Below are positions 22,452-30,106 of a stretch of DNA of 30,153 bases, in pieces; the stretch's first letter is position 1; every line of letters starts with the position of its first letter. The stretch covers positions 1 through 30,153 of the forward strand of contig JBBDYH010000063.1 of NCBI GenBank assembly GCA_040901795.1. Reading direction: 5' to 3'. The stretch comes from JBBDYH01 sp040901795. Lineage in GTDB: Bacteria > Planctomycetota > Planctomycetia > Pirellulales > JALHPA01. The position numbers and the translations under genes are program-made. The notes under the pieces were generated by a model, which made no database searches, had not been told where the DNA came from, and was given only the letters and a program-made list of their open reading frames with translations.

Positions 22452-22468
22452 GTCCTTGTCGGGGAGCT
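22452..22468 (+). repeat. attR-like copy of the 17-base direct repeat
   Basis: GTCCTTGTCGGGGAGCT is identical to 16665-16681. The match extends weakly to the left (GTTC, then two mismatches), giving 21 of 23 bases. The rest of the tRNA is not present here. Confidence 0.75.
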
Positions 22469-22584
22469 TTTTGAACCTTAGTAGCACGATAGCGCCGAGG
22501 GTTTCGGCGGTCGGCGTTTTGTGCTTTTAAGGCCGAGGATATCGAGGCGGCAAAGATCCAAGCCGAACCACGGGCGGCACTCAG

Positions 22585-22785
22585 ATGAATCCTGAAACGG
22601 CTCTAGCGCAACAGATTGAACGTTACCGGTCCATGACTGGTGAAGAGCGGCTGAAGATAGCACTCGATCTCCATGCTTTTTCCTGTGATGTAGCCCGAGA
22701 GGGCATTCGCCACCAATTTCCCAACGCCCATGATGCGGAAGTCGACCGCCGATTGCGACAGAGATTGGAAGCCGCTTACCGATGA
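22585..22785 (+). CDS. Small conserved-looking protein paired with a nucleotidyltransferase
   Basis: 66 residues: MNPETALAQQIERYRSMTGE, then RLKIALDLHAFSCDVAREGI and a charged, helical C-terminus (EVDRRLRQRLEAAYR). I recall similar MTxEERLxIALxLHxFAC-REGIR proteins encoded directly before MNT-type nucleotidyltransferases, in a toxin-antitoxin-like arrangement. The stop codon overlaps the next start in an ATGA (22782-22785), the hallmark of translational coupling. The protein itself looks intact, although its partner is broken. It lies just outside the right attachment repeat. Confidence 0.65.
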   Translation: MNPETALAQQIERYRSMTGEERLKIALDLHAFSCDVAREGIRHQFPNAHDAEVDRRLRQRLEAAYR

Positions 22786-22936
22786 GAACCGAACGGGAAT
22801 TGCTCGTCGATTGCTTGAAAGGCTCAATCGCTTAGGTGTTCCTTATTTGCTTGTTGGTTCGATGGCCAGTAACTACTGGGGCATTCCGCGCACCACGCAC
22901 GATCTCGATTTCGTCCTGGCTCTAAAGTCGACCTGA
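22782..22936 (+). pseudogene. Frameshifted and truncated MNT-type nucleotidyltransferase
   Basis: From the ATG of the ATGA overlap the frame gives MRTERELLVDCLKGSIA-stop. Near 22818 the coding character passes to another frame, ERLNRLGVPYLLVG, then SMASNYWGIPRTTHDLDFV, ending ALKST-stop at 22936. Restoring one A in the AAA run at about 22818-22820 would give ...VDCLKRLNRLGVPYLLVGS in one frame. The GS...DLD motif is that of nucleotidyltransferase-fold proteins (DxD binds metal). The C-terminal two thirds are missing. It is almost surely a dead toxin-antitoxin-like or abortive-infection-like module. Confidence 0.75.
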
Positions 22937-22973
22937 TTGAGTTCAGGATCACCGTTCCAGTAGGGATTTTGCC

Positions 22974-24290
22974 ATGATCGATCCTGCAAACCGGCGCGAG
23001 TTTATCAAGAGTACCTCAACAGCTCTGGCAGCCGCCGCAGCGCTTTCGTCGCGGCGTGCTTTCGCAGATTCCAATGCCACCGAGCCGCTTACCATGGCGC
23101 TGATCGGTTGTGGCGGGCGTGGTGTCCACGATGCGGAGCTGTTCAGGAACTTACCGGGCATCGAGATCCGATATGTTTGCGACGTGGACGTCGTTCGCCG
23201 GCAAGCGGCGGCGAAGACGCTCGGCGTCGATGCAAGCCGGGCCGTGGCTGATATGCGAAAGGCACTCGACGATAAATCGGTCACTGCGGTGATCGTCGCC
23301 ACACCCGACCATTGGCACTCCCCGGCTTCGATCCTGGCTTGTGAAGCCGGCAAACACGTTTATGTGGAAAAGCCGATCTCGCACAACATTCGCGAAAGCC
23401 GCCTGCTGGTCGAGGCTTCGCAGCGCGGAAAAACGCTCGTGCAGCACGGCACGCAAAGCCGCAGCACCTCGACGACGATTGCGGCCATCAAGCTGCTCCG
23501 CGAGGGCATCATCGGCACGGTTGTGGCCGCCAAGTGCTGGAACATCCAGCGCCGCGGATCGATCGGCCGCGGGCAGGACACCGATCCACCGGCCGGCTTC
23601 GATTATGACAACTGGGTCGGGCCAGCCACCATGATTCCTTACCGCACTAACCGCGTCCACAATCGCTGGACGATGTGGTATCACTTTGGCGCGGGCGAGA
23701 TGGGCAACGACGGCGTGCACGACATCGACTATACGCGCTGGGGCCTCGGCGTTGACACGCATCCCAGCTACATCGTGGCGGCCGGCGGCAAATTCACCTC
23801 CGATGACGACAGCGAATTTCCCGATACGCAGCAAGTCACGTTCGAATATCCCGGCGACGGCAAACCCGGCAGCCGGCGAATTCTGATCTACGAACAGCGG
23901 CTCTGGTCGACGAATTACCCGCATAACTGCGACAGCGGCGCGGAGTTTTACGGGACGAAGGGGCAGATGTTCCTCAGCCGTCGCGGCAAGTTGCAAGTGC
24001 TCGACGATCAGAACAAACCGGTCGAACTGGCGATCGAGCTGAAGCCACAAGACGACGCGGCTCACGTGCGGAACTTCTGCGATGCAATCCGCACAGGCGC
24101 CAAGCTCAACGCCGACGCGCTCACCGGACACCTCTCTACCTCGCTGTGCCATTTGGGCAACATCGCCACGCGGCTCGGGCGGTCGCTGCGATTCGATCCC
24201 GACAAAGAACAGGTCCTCGACGATTCGCAAGCCGATGCCTTAGTGCGCCGCGAATATCGCGACCACTGGGGAACGCCGCGAGGCGTATAG
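22974..24290 (+). CDS. Tat-exported Gfo/Idh/MocA-family oxidoreductase
   Basis: 438 residues from ATG 22974. The N-terminus has a twin-arginine signal (NRREFIKSTSTALAAAAALS), so the folded protein would be exported by Tat. The Rossmann domain has GCGGRG near 46-51 and CDVD for NAD(P) binding; then come ATPDHWHSPAS and the family signature EKPISHN with the catalytic-site Lys. The C-terminal domain has GEMGNDGVHDIDYTRWGLG, typical of the large set of planctomycete dehydrogenases acting on sugars or sugar derivatives. The exact substrate is unknown. The gene ends eight bases before the stop of the convergent TlpA-like gene. Confidence 0.93.
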   Translation: MIDPANRREFIKSTSTALAAAAALSSRRAFADSNATEPLTMALIGCGGRGVHDAELFRNLPGIEIRYVCDVDVVRRQAAAKTLGVDASRAVADMRKALDDKSVTAVIVATPDHWHSPASILACEAGKHVYVEKPISHNIRESRLLVEASQRGKTLVQHGTQSRSTSTTIAAIKLLREGIIGTVVAAKCWNIQRRGSIGRGQDTDPPAGFDYDNWVGPATMIPYRTNRVHNRWTMWYHFGAGEMGNDGVHDIDYTRWGLGVDTHPSYIVAAGGKFTSDDDSEFPDTQQVTFEYPGDGKPGSRRILIYEQRLWSTNYPHNCDSGAEFYGTKGQMFLSRRGKLQVLDDQNKPVELAIELKPQDDAAHVRNFCDAIRTGAKLNADALTGHLSTSLCHLGNIATRLGRSLRFDPDKEQVLDDSQADALVRREYRDHWGTPRGV

Positions 24291-24298
24291 CAGGCGGA

Positions 24299-27040
24299 CT
24301 ACTCGGCGGCGTCCGTTTTCATCGGCCCGGCGATGACGCTTTGCAGGGCCGCGCGGAGCTGTTCGTCGAAGCGCGAGGAGGCGGTGACGAAGAGCCGCGC
24401 GACCGCGCCGTCGCGGTCGATGATCACCGTTTGCGGGATCGTGATGGCGCCGTACTTTTCGGCGATCAGGCCCTCGCGATCTAGGGCGACGGCGGTCTTG
24501 AGGTTCAACCGCTCGAGGACCGTGCGAATCCGGTCGGGCTCCTCCTGCATGTTAATCGAGACCAGCTTCACATTTTCGCCGGCGAATTCCTGGGCGACCT
24601 TGTCCACCTGAGGCATGACCTGCAGGCAGGGCGCGCACCACGAGGCCCAAAAATCGAGCACAATGATTTGCCCCTTTTGAGCGGACAAGTTAAACCGCCC
24701 GCCGTCGAGCAGATCGAGTTGGAAGTCGGGGGCGGGTTTGCCGACGAGGACTGAGGAGAGCCCATCCGTGTCACCGCCGTCGCCTTCTTCGGCGGCGAGT
24801 GGTTCCAGGGCGGGCTTGAGCTTCCACTGATGGAACGCCAAGGTCGACGCGGACTGCTCGATGGCTGCTCCGATTAAGAGCTGGTCGACTTCACGGACGT
24901 CCACGCGGCATTGGCCGAGCAGGTCGCTCTTGCCCGAGAGCGTGGAACCGTCCATCTGCTCGGCGAAGAACGTCAGGCGATTGCCGTCGGCGGGCAACGA
25001 CTGCACCCGGGTGACCGCGGAGATGTCGGCGAGAGGCTTGGCCTCGGCGTCGATCTCAGGGTGCAGCCAGATGATGCGGGCGATGTTTTCGCGAAGGACC
25101 GTGGTCGTTTCGAGGCGGATCTCCACCTGCAACTGTTTGTCATCCATGGCCATGAGGCGGCCGCGCAAATAATCTCCGTTGTAGGCGCGGATGAGATGCG
25201 TGGGCGGGTTGTCGCGCTGCATCCGCGGCAATGTGAGTAGTCGTTCTTTCTTGCTCGTGGCGATGGCGACCGCGGACGCTTCGGGCATCAGCTCCAGGAC
25301 CTTGATCTGTGCATGCGGAACGAACGTAGCGTCGGTAACGCCGGACTTGATGGTGATCCCCTTTTCGTCGATCGCGGCGACGGTGCAGGGGAAGGTATCG
25401 CCCGAGCGGAGGTGCAAGACGGACTGGGCGGACGGTCGCCGGCGCGGCACGGTGGGCGTGTTTTGGACCACGCGCCCGTTGAACAGTCGCGGCTGGACTC
25501 GAATCATGTTTGCGCGAGCGCGCGGCGGTTGCGCCGTGATCGTGGGCGGATCGCGATAGACGACGCGCGCCGCGACGCCGCGCACTAACGGACTGGCCGT
25601 GCTGCTGTGAGTGGGTTGCCAGACCAGGCAACTGGCTTCGCCTTCGCGGCCATCGACGAGGCAACCGCGTAATGCTGCGCCTTCGAGCTCCAGCCGCCCG
25701 CCGCGGCCGGTGAGTTCGGGGAGTTTGTCGCCGCGCTTGAGTACCGTGAGGGCATGCAGTGAATTCAAGGGTGAAATCAGCGCCTCCTGAATGCCGTGGC
25801 GCTTCATCCAGACCGCTTGCTTTTCGATTTTGACGAGGTCGCCGCTGACGCGCAAACCCGCAAGGTGCACGGCGCGAAGTGAGGGCGAAGCATCGTCGTC
25901 GGCAGCGCCATCGTCGGCAGCGGAGAAGACGACATCGTGGAGGCGTTTTTGAGCGAGGCGGTGGTCGCCGGATTCGGTCGTGATGACGAATTCCTGGCTG
26001 GCAGAGTCGTAGGATTTGAGCTCGCCATAGGCAATCGTGCCGTTGGTGGCGTGGATTCTGGCCTTGTCCGTATCGGCAATCCGAGGAGCGTCGCCGCTCC
26101 AGCGGCTAATGCGCAAACGTTCCAGCCGGACATCGCCTTTGCGGTTAGTGAGTTGCAAGCCGCCCAAGACCTGAGGCTTGGCGCTTTTCACCGTCAGATC
26201 GGCAAGCGGCCGGCCGCTGGAGGAGACGACCAGCAAACGCTCCTTTTCCTGATCGAGAAACGCCAGAAAATGAATGCGGCCGGGTCCGGACTTGATATCT
26301 TCGAGCGCCGCCACGTCGGCCTCGCGCTCGGTGCCGCGGAGCGCGACAAGCTGGTTTTCCCACACTTCGAAACGAAAGGGATGAGGGGCGCTGTTGGAAT
26401 TGGTTGGCACGCCCAACGCCAACTCGAAATCGGGGCGCTTGGTCCAGGACAATTCGAACTCCAGGCAAACGCGGGGGGGCAGTGCGAAGTCGCGACGAAT
26501 GGACGCGGATTTCTCATCGGCGACGAGATGACCGGCTTCTTCGCGCCAACTCGCCTTGCCGATCGATTGCCAGCCACGGAGGCCGCTCGGACCGAAGTAC
26601 AACAGATCGGCGCCATCCCAGCGGAACATCCGCCGCAGAATGCCGCGTGCGACATGCAGCCGGCCTAGTCCGGCTACGTCGAGCACCGCCGCGTCGCCGT
26701 CGAGCGAAGTCAGTCCGCCAAAGAGAATGTCGCCGCCGGTCAACTCGAAGCAATAGTCACCCAGTGGCTGGGGCAACTTGGCCGGAACCGGAAAATGCAC
26801 GACGTTCACGGCGTCCAAGGGAAAAGTAAACGGGGCGGTGAAGGCGCGCGATTGCCAGACCAGATTGTTGCCGTCTGGTAAATCGACCAATTGGCCGGCG
26901 GCATAGCTGCCATTGGCCAGATAGATGGTTGAATCAGCGGATGGGGCGTCAGTTTCGGCGGCGAAGGCGCGCGGCCCGAGGAAGCTGGTATACAGCAGGA
27001 CCAGCAACGCGAGCGCGGCCGTGAATCGGGATGGCGTCAT
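24299..27040 (-). CDS. Large exported protein with C-terminal TlpA-like thioredoxin domain
   Basis: 913 residues from ATG 27040, which overlaps the TGA of the upstream toroid gene (ATGA) and begins with a signal peptide (SRFTAALALLVLLYTSFLG, cleavage near AFA). The first 750 residues are beta-rich. They include a segment like a LamG/concanavalin fold (VCLEFELSWTKRPDFELALG) and several short repeats with the pattern G-[DE]-x-x-x-G-x-[LV]. The C-terminal 145 residues are a redoxin: VGKPAPDFQLDLLDGG, WASWCAPC (Trp801), and the cis-Pro in ITIPQTV. It would be a thiol oxidoreductase at the envelope or periplasm. It ends the four-gene cluster starting at 30032. Confidence 0.9.
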   Translation of the reverse strand: MTPSRFTAALALLVLLYTSFLGPRAFAAETDAPSADSTIYLANGSYAAGQLVDLPDGNNLVWQSRAFTAPFTFPLDAVNVVHFPVPAKLPQPLGDYCFELTGGDILFGGLTSLDGDAAVLDVAGLGRLHVARGILRRMFRWDGADLLYFGPSGLRGWQSIGKASWREEAGHLVADEKSASIRRDFALPPRVCLEFELSWTKRPDFELALGVPTNSNSAPHPFRFEVWENQLVALRGTEREADVAALEDIKSGPGRIHFLAFLDQEKERLLVVSSSGRPLADLTVKSAKPQVLGGLQLTNRKGDVRLERLRISRWSGDAPRIADTDKARIHATNGTIAYGELKSYDSASQEFVITTESGDHRLAQKRLHDVVFSAADDGAADDDASPSLRAVHLAGLRVSGDLVKIEKQAVWMKRHGIQEALISPLNSLHALTVLKRGDKLPELTGRGGRLELEGAALRGCLVDGREGEASCLVWQPTHSSTASPLVRGVAARVVYRDPPTITAQPPRARANMIRVQPRLFNGRVVQNTPTVPRRRPSAQSVLHLRSGDTFPCTVAAIDEKGITIKSGVTDATFVPHAQIKVLELMPEASAVAIATSKKERLLTLPRMQRDNPPTHLIRAYNGDYLRGRLMAMDDKQLQVEIRLETTTVLRENIARIIWLHPEIDAEAKPLADISAVTRVQSLPADGNRLTFFAEQMDGSTLSGKSDLLGQCRVDVREVDQLLIGAAIEQSASTLAFHQWKLKPALEPLAAEEGDGGDTDGLSSVLVGKPAPDFQLDLLDGGRFNLSAQKGQIIVLDFWASWCAPCLQVMPQVDKVAQEFAGENVKLVSINMQEEPDRIRTVLERLNLKTAVALDREGLIAEKYGAITIPQTVIIDRDGAVARLFVTASSRFDEQLRAALQSVIAGPMKTDAAE

Positions 27041-28278
27041 CGTTCGTAGATAGGCAAGAATCGGTAGTTCAAAGCGACCGCGAGAAGGGACAACGAGGTG
27101 CCGACGGTCGTGCCAAACTGGCCCTTGATGCTGCCATCGGGGCCTTGTGCGGACTTGAGGTGGCGGATGAGCAGCTTGTTCCACTTCTCCCAGGCTTCGA
27201 CGTCGCCTTGAAACAACGCCTGCGACTGGTAGTAGCGGGTGTATTCGAGATAGCTCGATTGGGCGGGAGTCTCCAGCCGCTCGGTGAGGTAATTGAGCGT
27301 GGCCTTGTACTGAGGCAGGTCTTTCCGCCGGCCGACGGAGTATACGAGCGTGGCGATCGAAATGCGGGCCAGCGACTCGTCGAACCCGCCCAGTCCGCCA
27401 GAGTAGGCCACCTGGCCGGAATCGGAGGTCATCTTCGTGTAATAGTCAATCGCGCGGTCGATGGACTCGTCGGGGACTTCAATCCCTGCGTTCCGCGCGG
27501 CCAGCAGGCCGACAAGCACGGCGCCGCTGACCGACGTGTCGGCGTCATTGGCGTCGGGACTGTAGCGCCAGCCGCCAAAGGAGTTTTTCTTCTGCGAGGT
27601 CACGGCGGCTCGCACGGCCAGCTCCAGGGCCTGGCCGATCGAACGCTTGTTAGGTTCCGAACTGGGCCAGAGATTGCGATCGTCCACCGTGCCATAGGCC
27701 TCGGCCAGCGCGAGCATGGCAAAGCCGTGATGGTACATGCTGTGCCCCATAATCCCGGTCGCGGCATTCTGCTGCTTGATCATCGCCCGCAGCGCCTTGC
27801 GGACGTGGTTCCGGTAGAGACCGAAGTTGGGGTCTTCGCCCGACGCCAAAAAGACCATCAACGCCAACCCCGTCACGCCCGGTCCTTGCTCGCCCCCACC
27901 TTTCCAATCGCCATCGTCGGATTGGCTTGTCGCGAGAAACTGCAGGCCGCGGTCATAGATCTCGCGCACGTCGCGGGGGACGACCTCGCCAATGCGAATC
28001 GCAGGGGCCTGAGCATGCGCCGGTGATGGCGCCGAGACGAGCAGCAAGAACAAGGGAACACAGATGAACACAGACAGATAAACACAGATAGAGATTTGGA
28101 ACAGTAGGAAACGAAGGAAACGAAGGATTGCTTCGCCGGATTGTGTTTCTTCGTTGCCTTTGTTGCCTTCTGTTAATCCCGTGTATTGTCCGTCGCTGCT
28201 GCGGGTACATTTGCATGCATTTCCGATGCATTTGCGGCCAGTCCTTTTGGTTGCGGCAGTAGGCTGCGCTGCGTTCAT
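27037..28278 (-). CDS. Exported alpha/alpha-toroid protein (prenyltransferase/squalene-oxidase repeat)
   Basis: 413 residues if started at ATG 28278, about 20 bases after the preceding stop. The real start could be an internal GTG (28071) or CTG, because the first 50 residues are encoded by intergenic-type repeats. A hydrophobic core (ICVYLSVFICVPLFLLLVSA) and cleavage near AHA suggest export. The mature part has the repeats of an (alpha/alpha)6 barrel: SQSDDGDWKGGG, FGGWRYSPDANDADTSVSGA, VAYSGGLGGFDES and AQGPDGSIKGQFG. The DADT string is placed like the DxD(T/D) acid motif of terpene cyclases, but many planctomycete homologues have no known enzymatic role. It overlaps the next gene by four bases. 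Confidence 0.88.
   Translation of the reverse strand: MNAAQPTAATKRTGRKCIGNACKCTRSSDGQYTGLTEGNKGNEETQSGEAILRFLRFLLFQISICVYLSVFICVPLFLLLVSAPSPAHAQAPAIRIGEVVPRDVREIYDRGLQFLATSQSDDGDWKGGGEQGPGVTGLALMVFLASGEDPNFGLYRNHVRKALRAMIKQQNAATGIMGHSMYHHGFAMLALAEAYGTVDDRNLWPSSEPNKRSIGQALELAVRAAVTSQKKNSFGGWRYSPDANDADTSVSGAVLVGLLAARNAGIEVPDESIDRAIDYYTKMTSDSGQVAYSGGLGGFDESLARISIATLVYSVGRRKDLPQYKATLNYLTERLETPAQSSYLEYTRYYQSQALFQGDVEAWEKWNKLLIRHLKSAQGPDGSIKGQFGTTVGTSLSLLAVALNYRFLPIYER
28054..28174. repeat. Compound word repeat inside the toroid-gene leader
   Basis: Three parts are visible. AACACAGATGAACACAGAC words lie at 28054-28094. Then comes an arm of GGAAACGAAGGAAACGAAGG words (28099-28128) facing a complementary arm, TTCGTTGCCTTTGTTGCCTT (28147-28174), that folds back on it. 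A further TTCATCTGTGTTCC word at 28274-28288 overlaps the ATG at 28278. I recall such ATCTGTGTTCATCTG strings as common intergenic repeats in planctomycetes. Confidence 0.85.
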
Positions 28279-28297
28279 CTGTGTTCCTTGCCTGTCG

Positions 28298-29125
28298 TCA
28301 TTGGATCAGGATGCCGTTTTGGCGGAGGACGGGGAGCATGCCGCGGAATTGACCCACCTGGCGTTGGAGGAGTGCCCACTGGCGCTCGTCCAAGAGTGCC
28401 TTAACTTCGTTCTCCGGCAACGTGGAGAGCTGGTGCAGGATCACATAATTATCATGCTGACCGAACGTCTGCGGCGGTTGCGTCTTCTCGAGCAAGAGTT
28501 TGACGAGTGCTGTGTGTTGTTCGTGCCGCAAGGGGACCGAGTTTTCCAGAGTGGTGACGCCGACTTCCACCATGGCCCGATAGCGGTACTTGCGCCGCTC
28601 CTCCACGTTGGCCTTGTATTTGACCGTTTGCTCGGGAGTGAGCGTCTTGCGCAATGTCTTGGCAAAGAACGAGGTTTCGCCAAACAGTCCGCGAGAGAGC
28701 TTCTGTTGCAGCGGCTGGATTTCCTGCCAGATGCCGTTAAAGGCGTTCGCGTCGTTCTGCAGAGCGCCGAACTTCTCGCGGATCGCCTCGACTTGCTCGA
28801 AGAACTGCCGGATGTCACCCCGCGCGGCGAGCGAAAGCTTCCGTTTTTGGGCGTCGGTCAACTCGCAGACTCGGTGCAGCTCGTCGATTTGCAGTTGCAG
28901 GGCGGATTGGAGCCGCTGACGGGCGGAATCGGCGTTGCCGCGGCCCTGAAAGATCCACTGATCGATGTTGGCCACGTCGACGAATACTTGTGGTTGTTCG
29001 TTCGCCTCGGCAGCTTTCGGCGGTTCGACGTCGTCGGGCGCCGCGAAGGCAAATCGGCTGGGGACGGTGAGCCAGAGGACCAGTGCGAGTTGCCAGAGCA
29101 GGTTTCGCAATGCGATAAGACTCAT
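28298..29125 (-). CDS. Exported LTxxQ-like helical protein B
   Basis: 275 residues; the ATG at 29125 has GGAGG six bases upstream. There is a signal peptide (NLLWQLALVLWLTVPSRFAF, cleavage near AFA). The mature protein is helical and charged, with LTxxQ-type motifs at CELTDAQKRKL, KTLTPEQTVKY and a third, weaker one, LLDERQWALLQ, near the end. The spacing recalls Spy/CpxP-like periplasmic helical proteins. It aligns by eye with the neighbouring upstream gene product (CxL[TP]xxQ, then KxxAxG, then a second TxEQ), so the two are paralogues. 19 bases separate them. A periplasmic or envelope location is likely; the function is unknown. Confidence 0.8.
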   Translation of the reverse strand: MSLIALRNLLWQLALVLWLTVPSRFAFAAPDDVEPPKAAEANEQPQVFVDVANIDQWIFQGRGNADSARQRLQSALQLQIDELHRVCELTDAQKRKLSLAARGDIRQFFEQVEAIREKFGALQNDANAFNGIWQEIQPLQQKLSRGLFGETSFFAKTLRKTLTPEQTVKYKANVEERRKYRYRAMVEVGVTTLENSVPLRHEQHTALVKLLLEKTQPPQTFGQHDNYVILHQLSTLPENEVKALLDERQWALLQRQVGQFRGMLPVLRQNGILIQ

Positions 29126-29144
29126 TACACCCTCCTCACCTTCC

Positions 29145-30032
29145 TTAGCGTGCCTCGATGATCAGCGGCGCTCCGAATCCTCCGACTGCGCCAGCCGCGT
29201 CGGCCGGTTTGGCCGGTTCATCGCCCCACCAGCCGTCGTCTTCTGGAACCTGCCCCTCGGCACCGCTCCAGCCACCGAAACTGATGCGCTGCAAGCCGCT
29301 CCACACCGACCGTTGTTCGTCGTTGAGGTGCGGAACGACTTGCTGATCGGGAATCATGGGAAAGTACTGACCACCGTATCGCTGCAGCATGAGCCATTGT
29401 TCCCAACCCGGTTGCCAGTTGGCGGCGATCGAGTCGTAAATCTTTTCGCGCTGCTCGGCGGTGAGCGATAACGTTTCGTCGAGCAGCGAGACCGCACTGA
29501 GGATGGCGGCGCGTTTACGCCGGTCGGCTCGTTTGATCGCTTCGCTGGTGTATTGGGCCATTTGTTCGGTAGTCAACGTCAGTTGGAGCGCCTGGTTCAG
29601 TTCGTCGGCGATGATTTTGCGGGCATCGGCGGGTTCGTTGCGGCCGCCACTCATTCTGCGATTGTTGCCGAACTGCTGTTCGGCGAGCCCGCGGGCGGCT
29701 TTCTCCAAGCTGGCTTCGCCCGCGGCCTTGATCTTGGGCCGTTGCTCTTTGGGCAGGTCGCACATCTGGCGGATGAATGCAAGCTCCGACATCAATGCCG
29801 GCCGCAATTGCTGGACGAAATGCGGCGTCATCTGTTTTATTTGGGCTTCGTTTTGATTGAGTTGCAGGACTGCCCGGGCCGGTCGGGGAGCCGGGGCGAC
29901 GTCATTGACGACGGCTTCGAAGATTTGCAGCACCGCGTCGAGGTCGAAGGGCTCGGCGCTGCGCGCTGCGTTGGGGAGGCACCAAATAATGCAGAACACC
30001 GCGTAGAGCGATGTTTGGCAAATACGATTCAT
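29145..30032 (-). CDS. Exported LTxxQ-like helical protein A
   Basis: 295 residues from ATG 30032, with a signal peptide (TSLYAVFCIIWCLPNAARS). The helical core has MCDLPKEQRPKIKAAGE, LTLTTEQMAQYTSEAIKRAD and LSLTAEQREKIYD, and near the end HLNDEQRSVWSGLQ, four LTxxQ-like motifs at regular spacing as in Spy-type proteins. The last 40 residues are acidic and Trp/Gly-rich (EDDGWWGDEPAKP). It is the first visible gene of the leftward exported-protein cluster. The closest relative in the window is the downstream gene. The function is unknown. Confidence 0.8.
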   Translation of the reverse strand: MNRICQTSLYAVFCIIWCLPNAARSAEPFDLDAVLQIFEAVVNDVAPAPRPARAVLQLNQNEAQIKQMTPHFVQQLRPALMSELAFIRQMCDLPKEQRPKIKAAGEASLEKAARGLAEQQFGNNRRMSGGRNEPADARKIIADELNQALQLTLTTEQMAQYTSEAIKRADRRKRAAILSAVSLLDETLSLTAEQREKIYDSIAANWQPGWEQWLMLQRYGGQYFPMIPDQQVVPHLNDEQRSVWSGLQRISFGGWSGAEGQVPEDDGWWGDEPAKPADAAGAVGGFGAPLIIEAR

Positions 30033-30080
30033 TTCGTAATCAGGTCGGCGCTATGAGTGACGTGGGCAAGCGCGGACTCG

Positions 30081-30106
30081 GCCCACCCTACAGTTCATTG
30101 GTGGGC
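30081..30106. repeat. Hairpin GCCCACC/GGTGGGC at the right edge
   Basis: A perfect 7-base inverted repeat with a 12-base loop, upstream of the exported cluster. It overlaps a second possible pairing, GGGC-ACA-GCCC (30103-30113). Similar GGTGGGC-type hairpins are, as I recall, common between planctomycete genes. Confidence 0.5.

Larger units (their letters stand above)
16665..22468. mobile_element. Decayed integrative element in tRNA-Asn, about 5.8 kb
   Basis: The element is bounded by exact 17-base direct repeats, the left one being the tRNA 3' end. Inside are integrase remnants next to both repeats, a serine-resolvase fragment, an exported peptidase, a PEP-CTERM beta-propeller and a small membrane protein. 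Single-line hand counts give about 47-48% G+C in the peptidase gene (19261-19320, 19441-19500) against 67% in a flanking line (15961-16020), in keeping with foreign origin. No intact recombinase is left, so it is probably immobile. Confidence 0.7.
22143..22584. other. Island right end and flank, no intact gene
   Basis: 442 bases hold the second integrase-like remnant (22279-22446) and the attR-like repeat (22452-22468). From 22469 to 22584 I see no feature apart from possible promoter sequence for the small gene at 22585. Confidence 0.5.

Noticed and set aside
23151..24230. 359-codon minus-strand frame within the Gfo/Idh gene
   Set aside because: Antisense shadow of a well-supported oxidoreductase; no motif of its own.
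27031..28026. 331-codon plus-strand frame opposite the toroid gene, and a similar one at 28154-29161
   Set aside because: Both are antisense to exported-protein genes with signal peptides and repeat motifs on the other strand.
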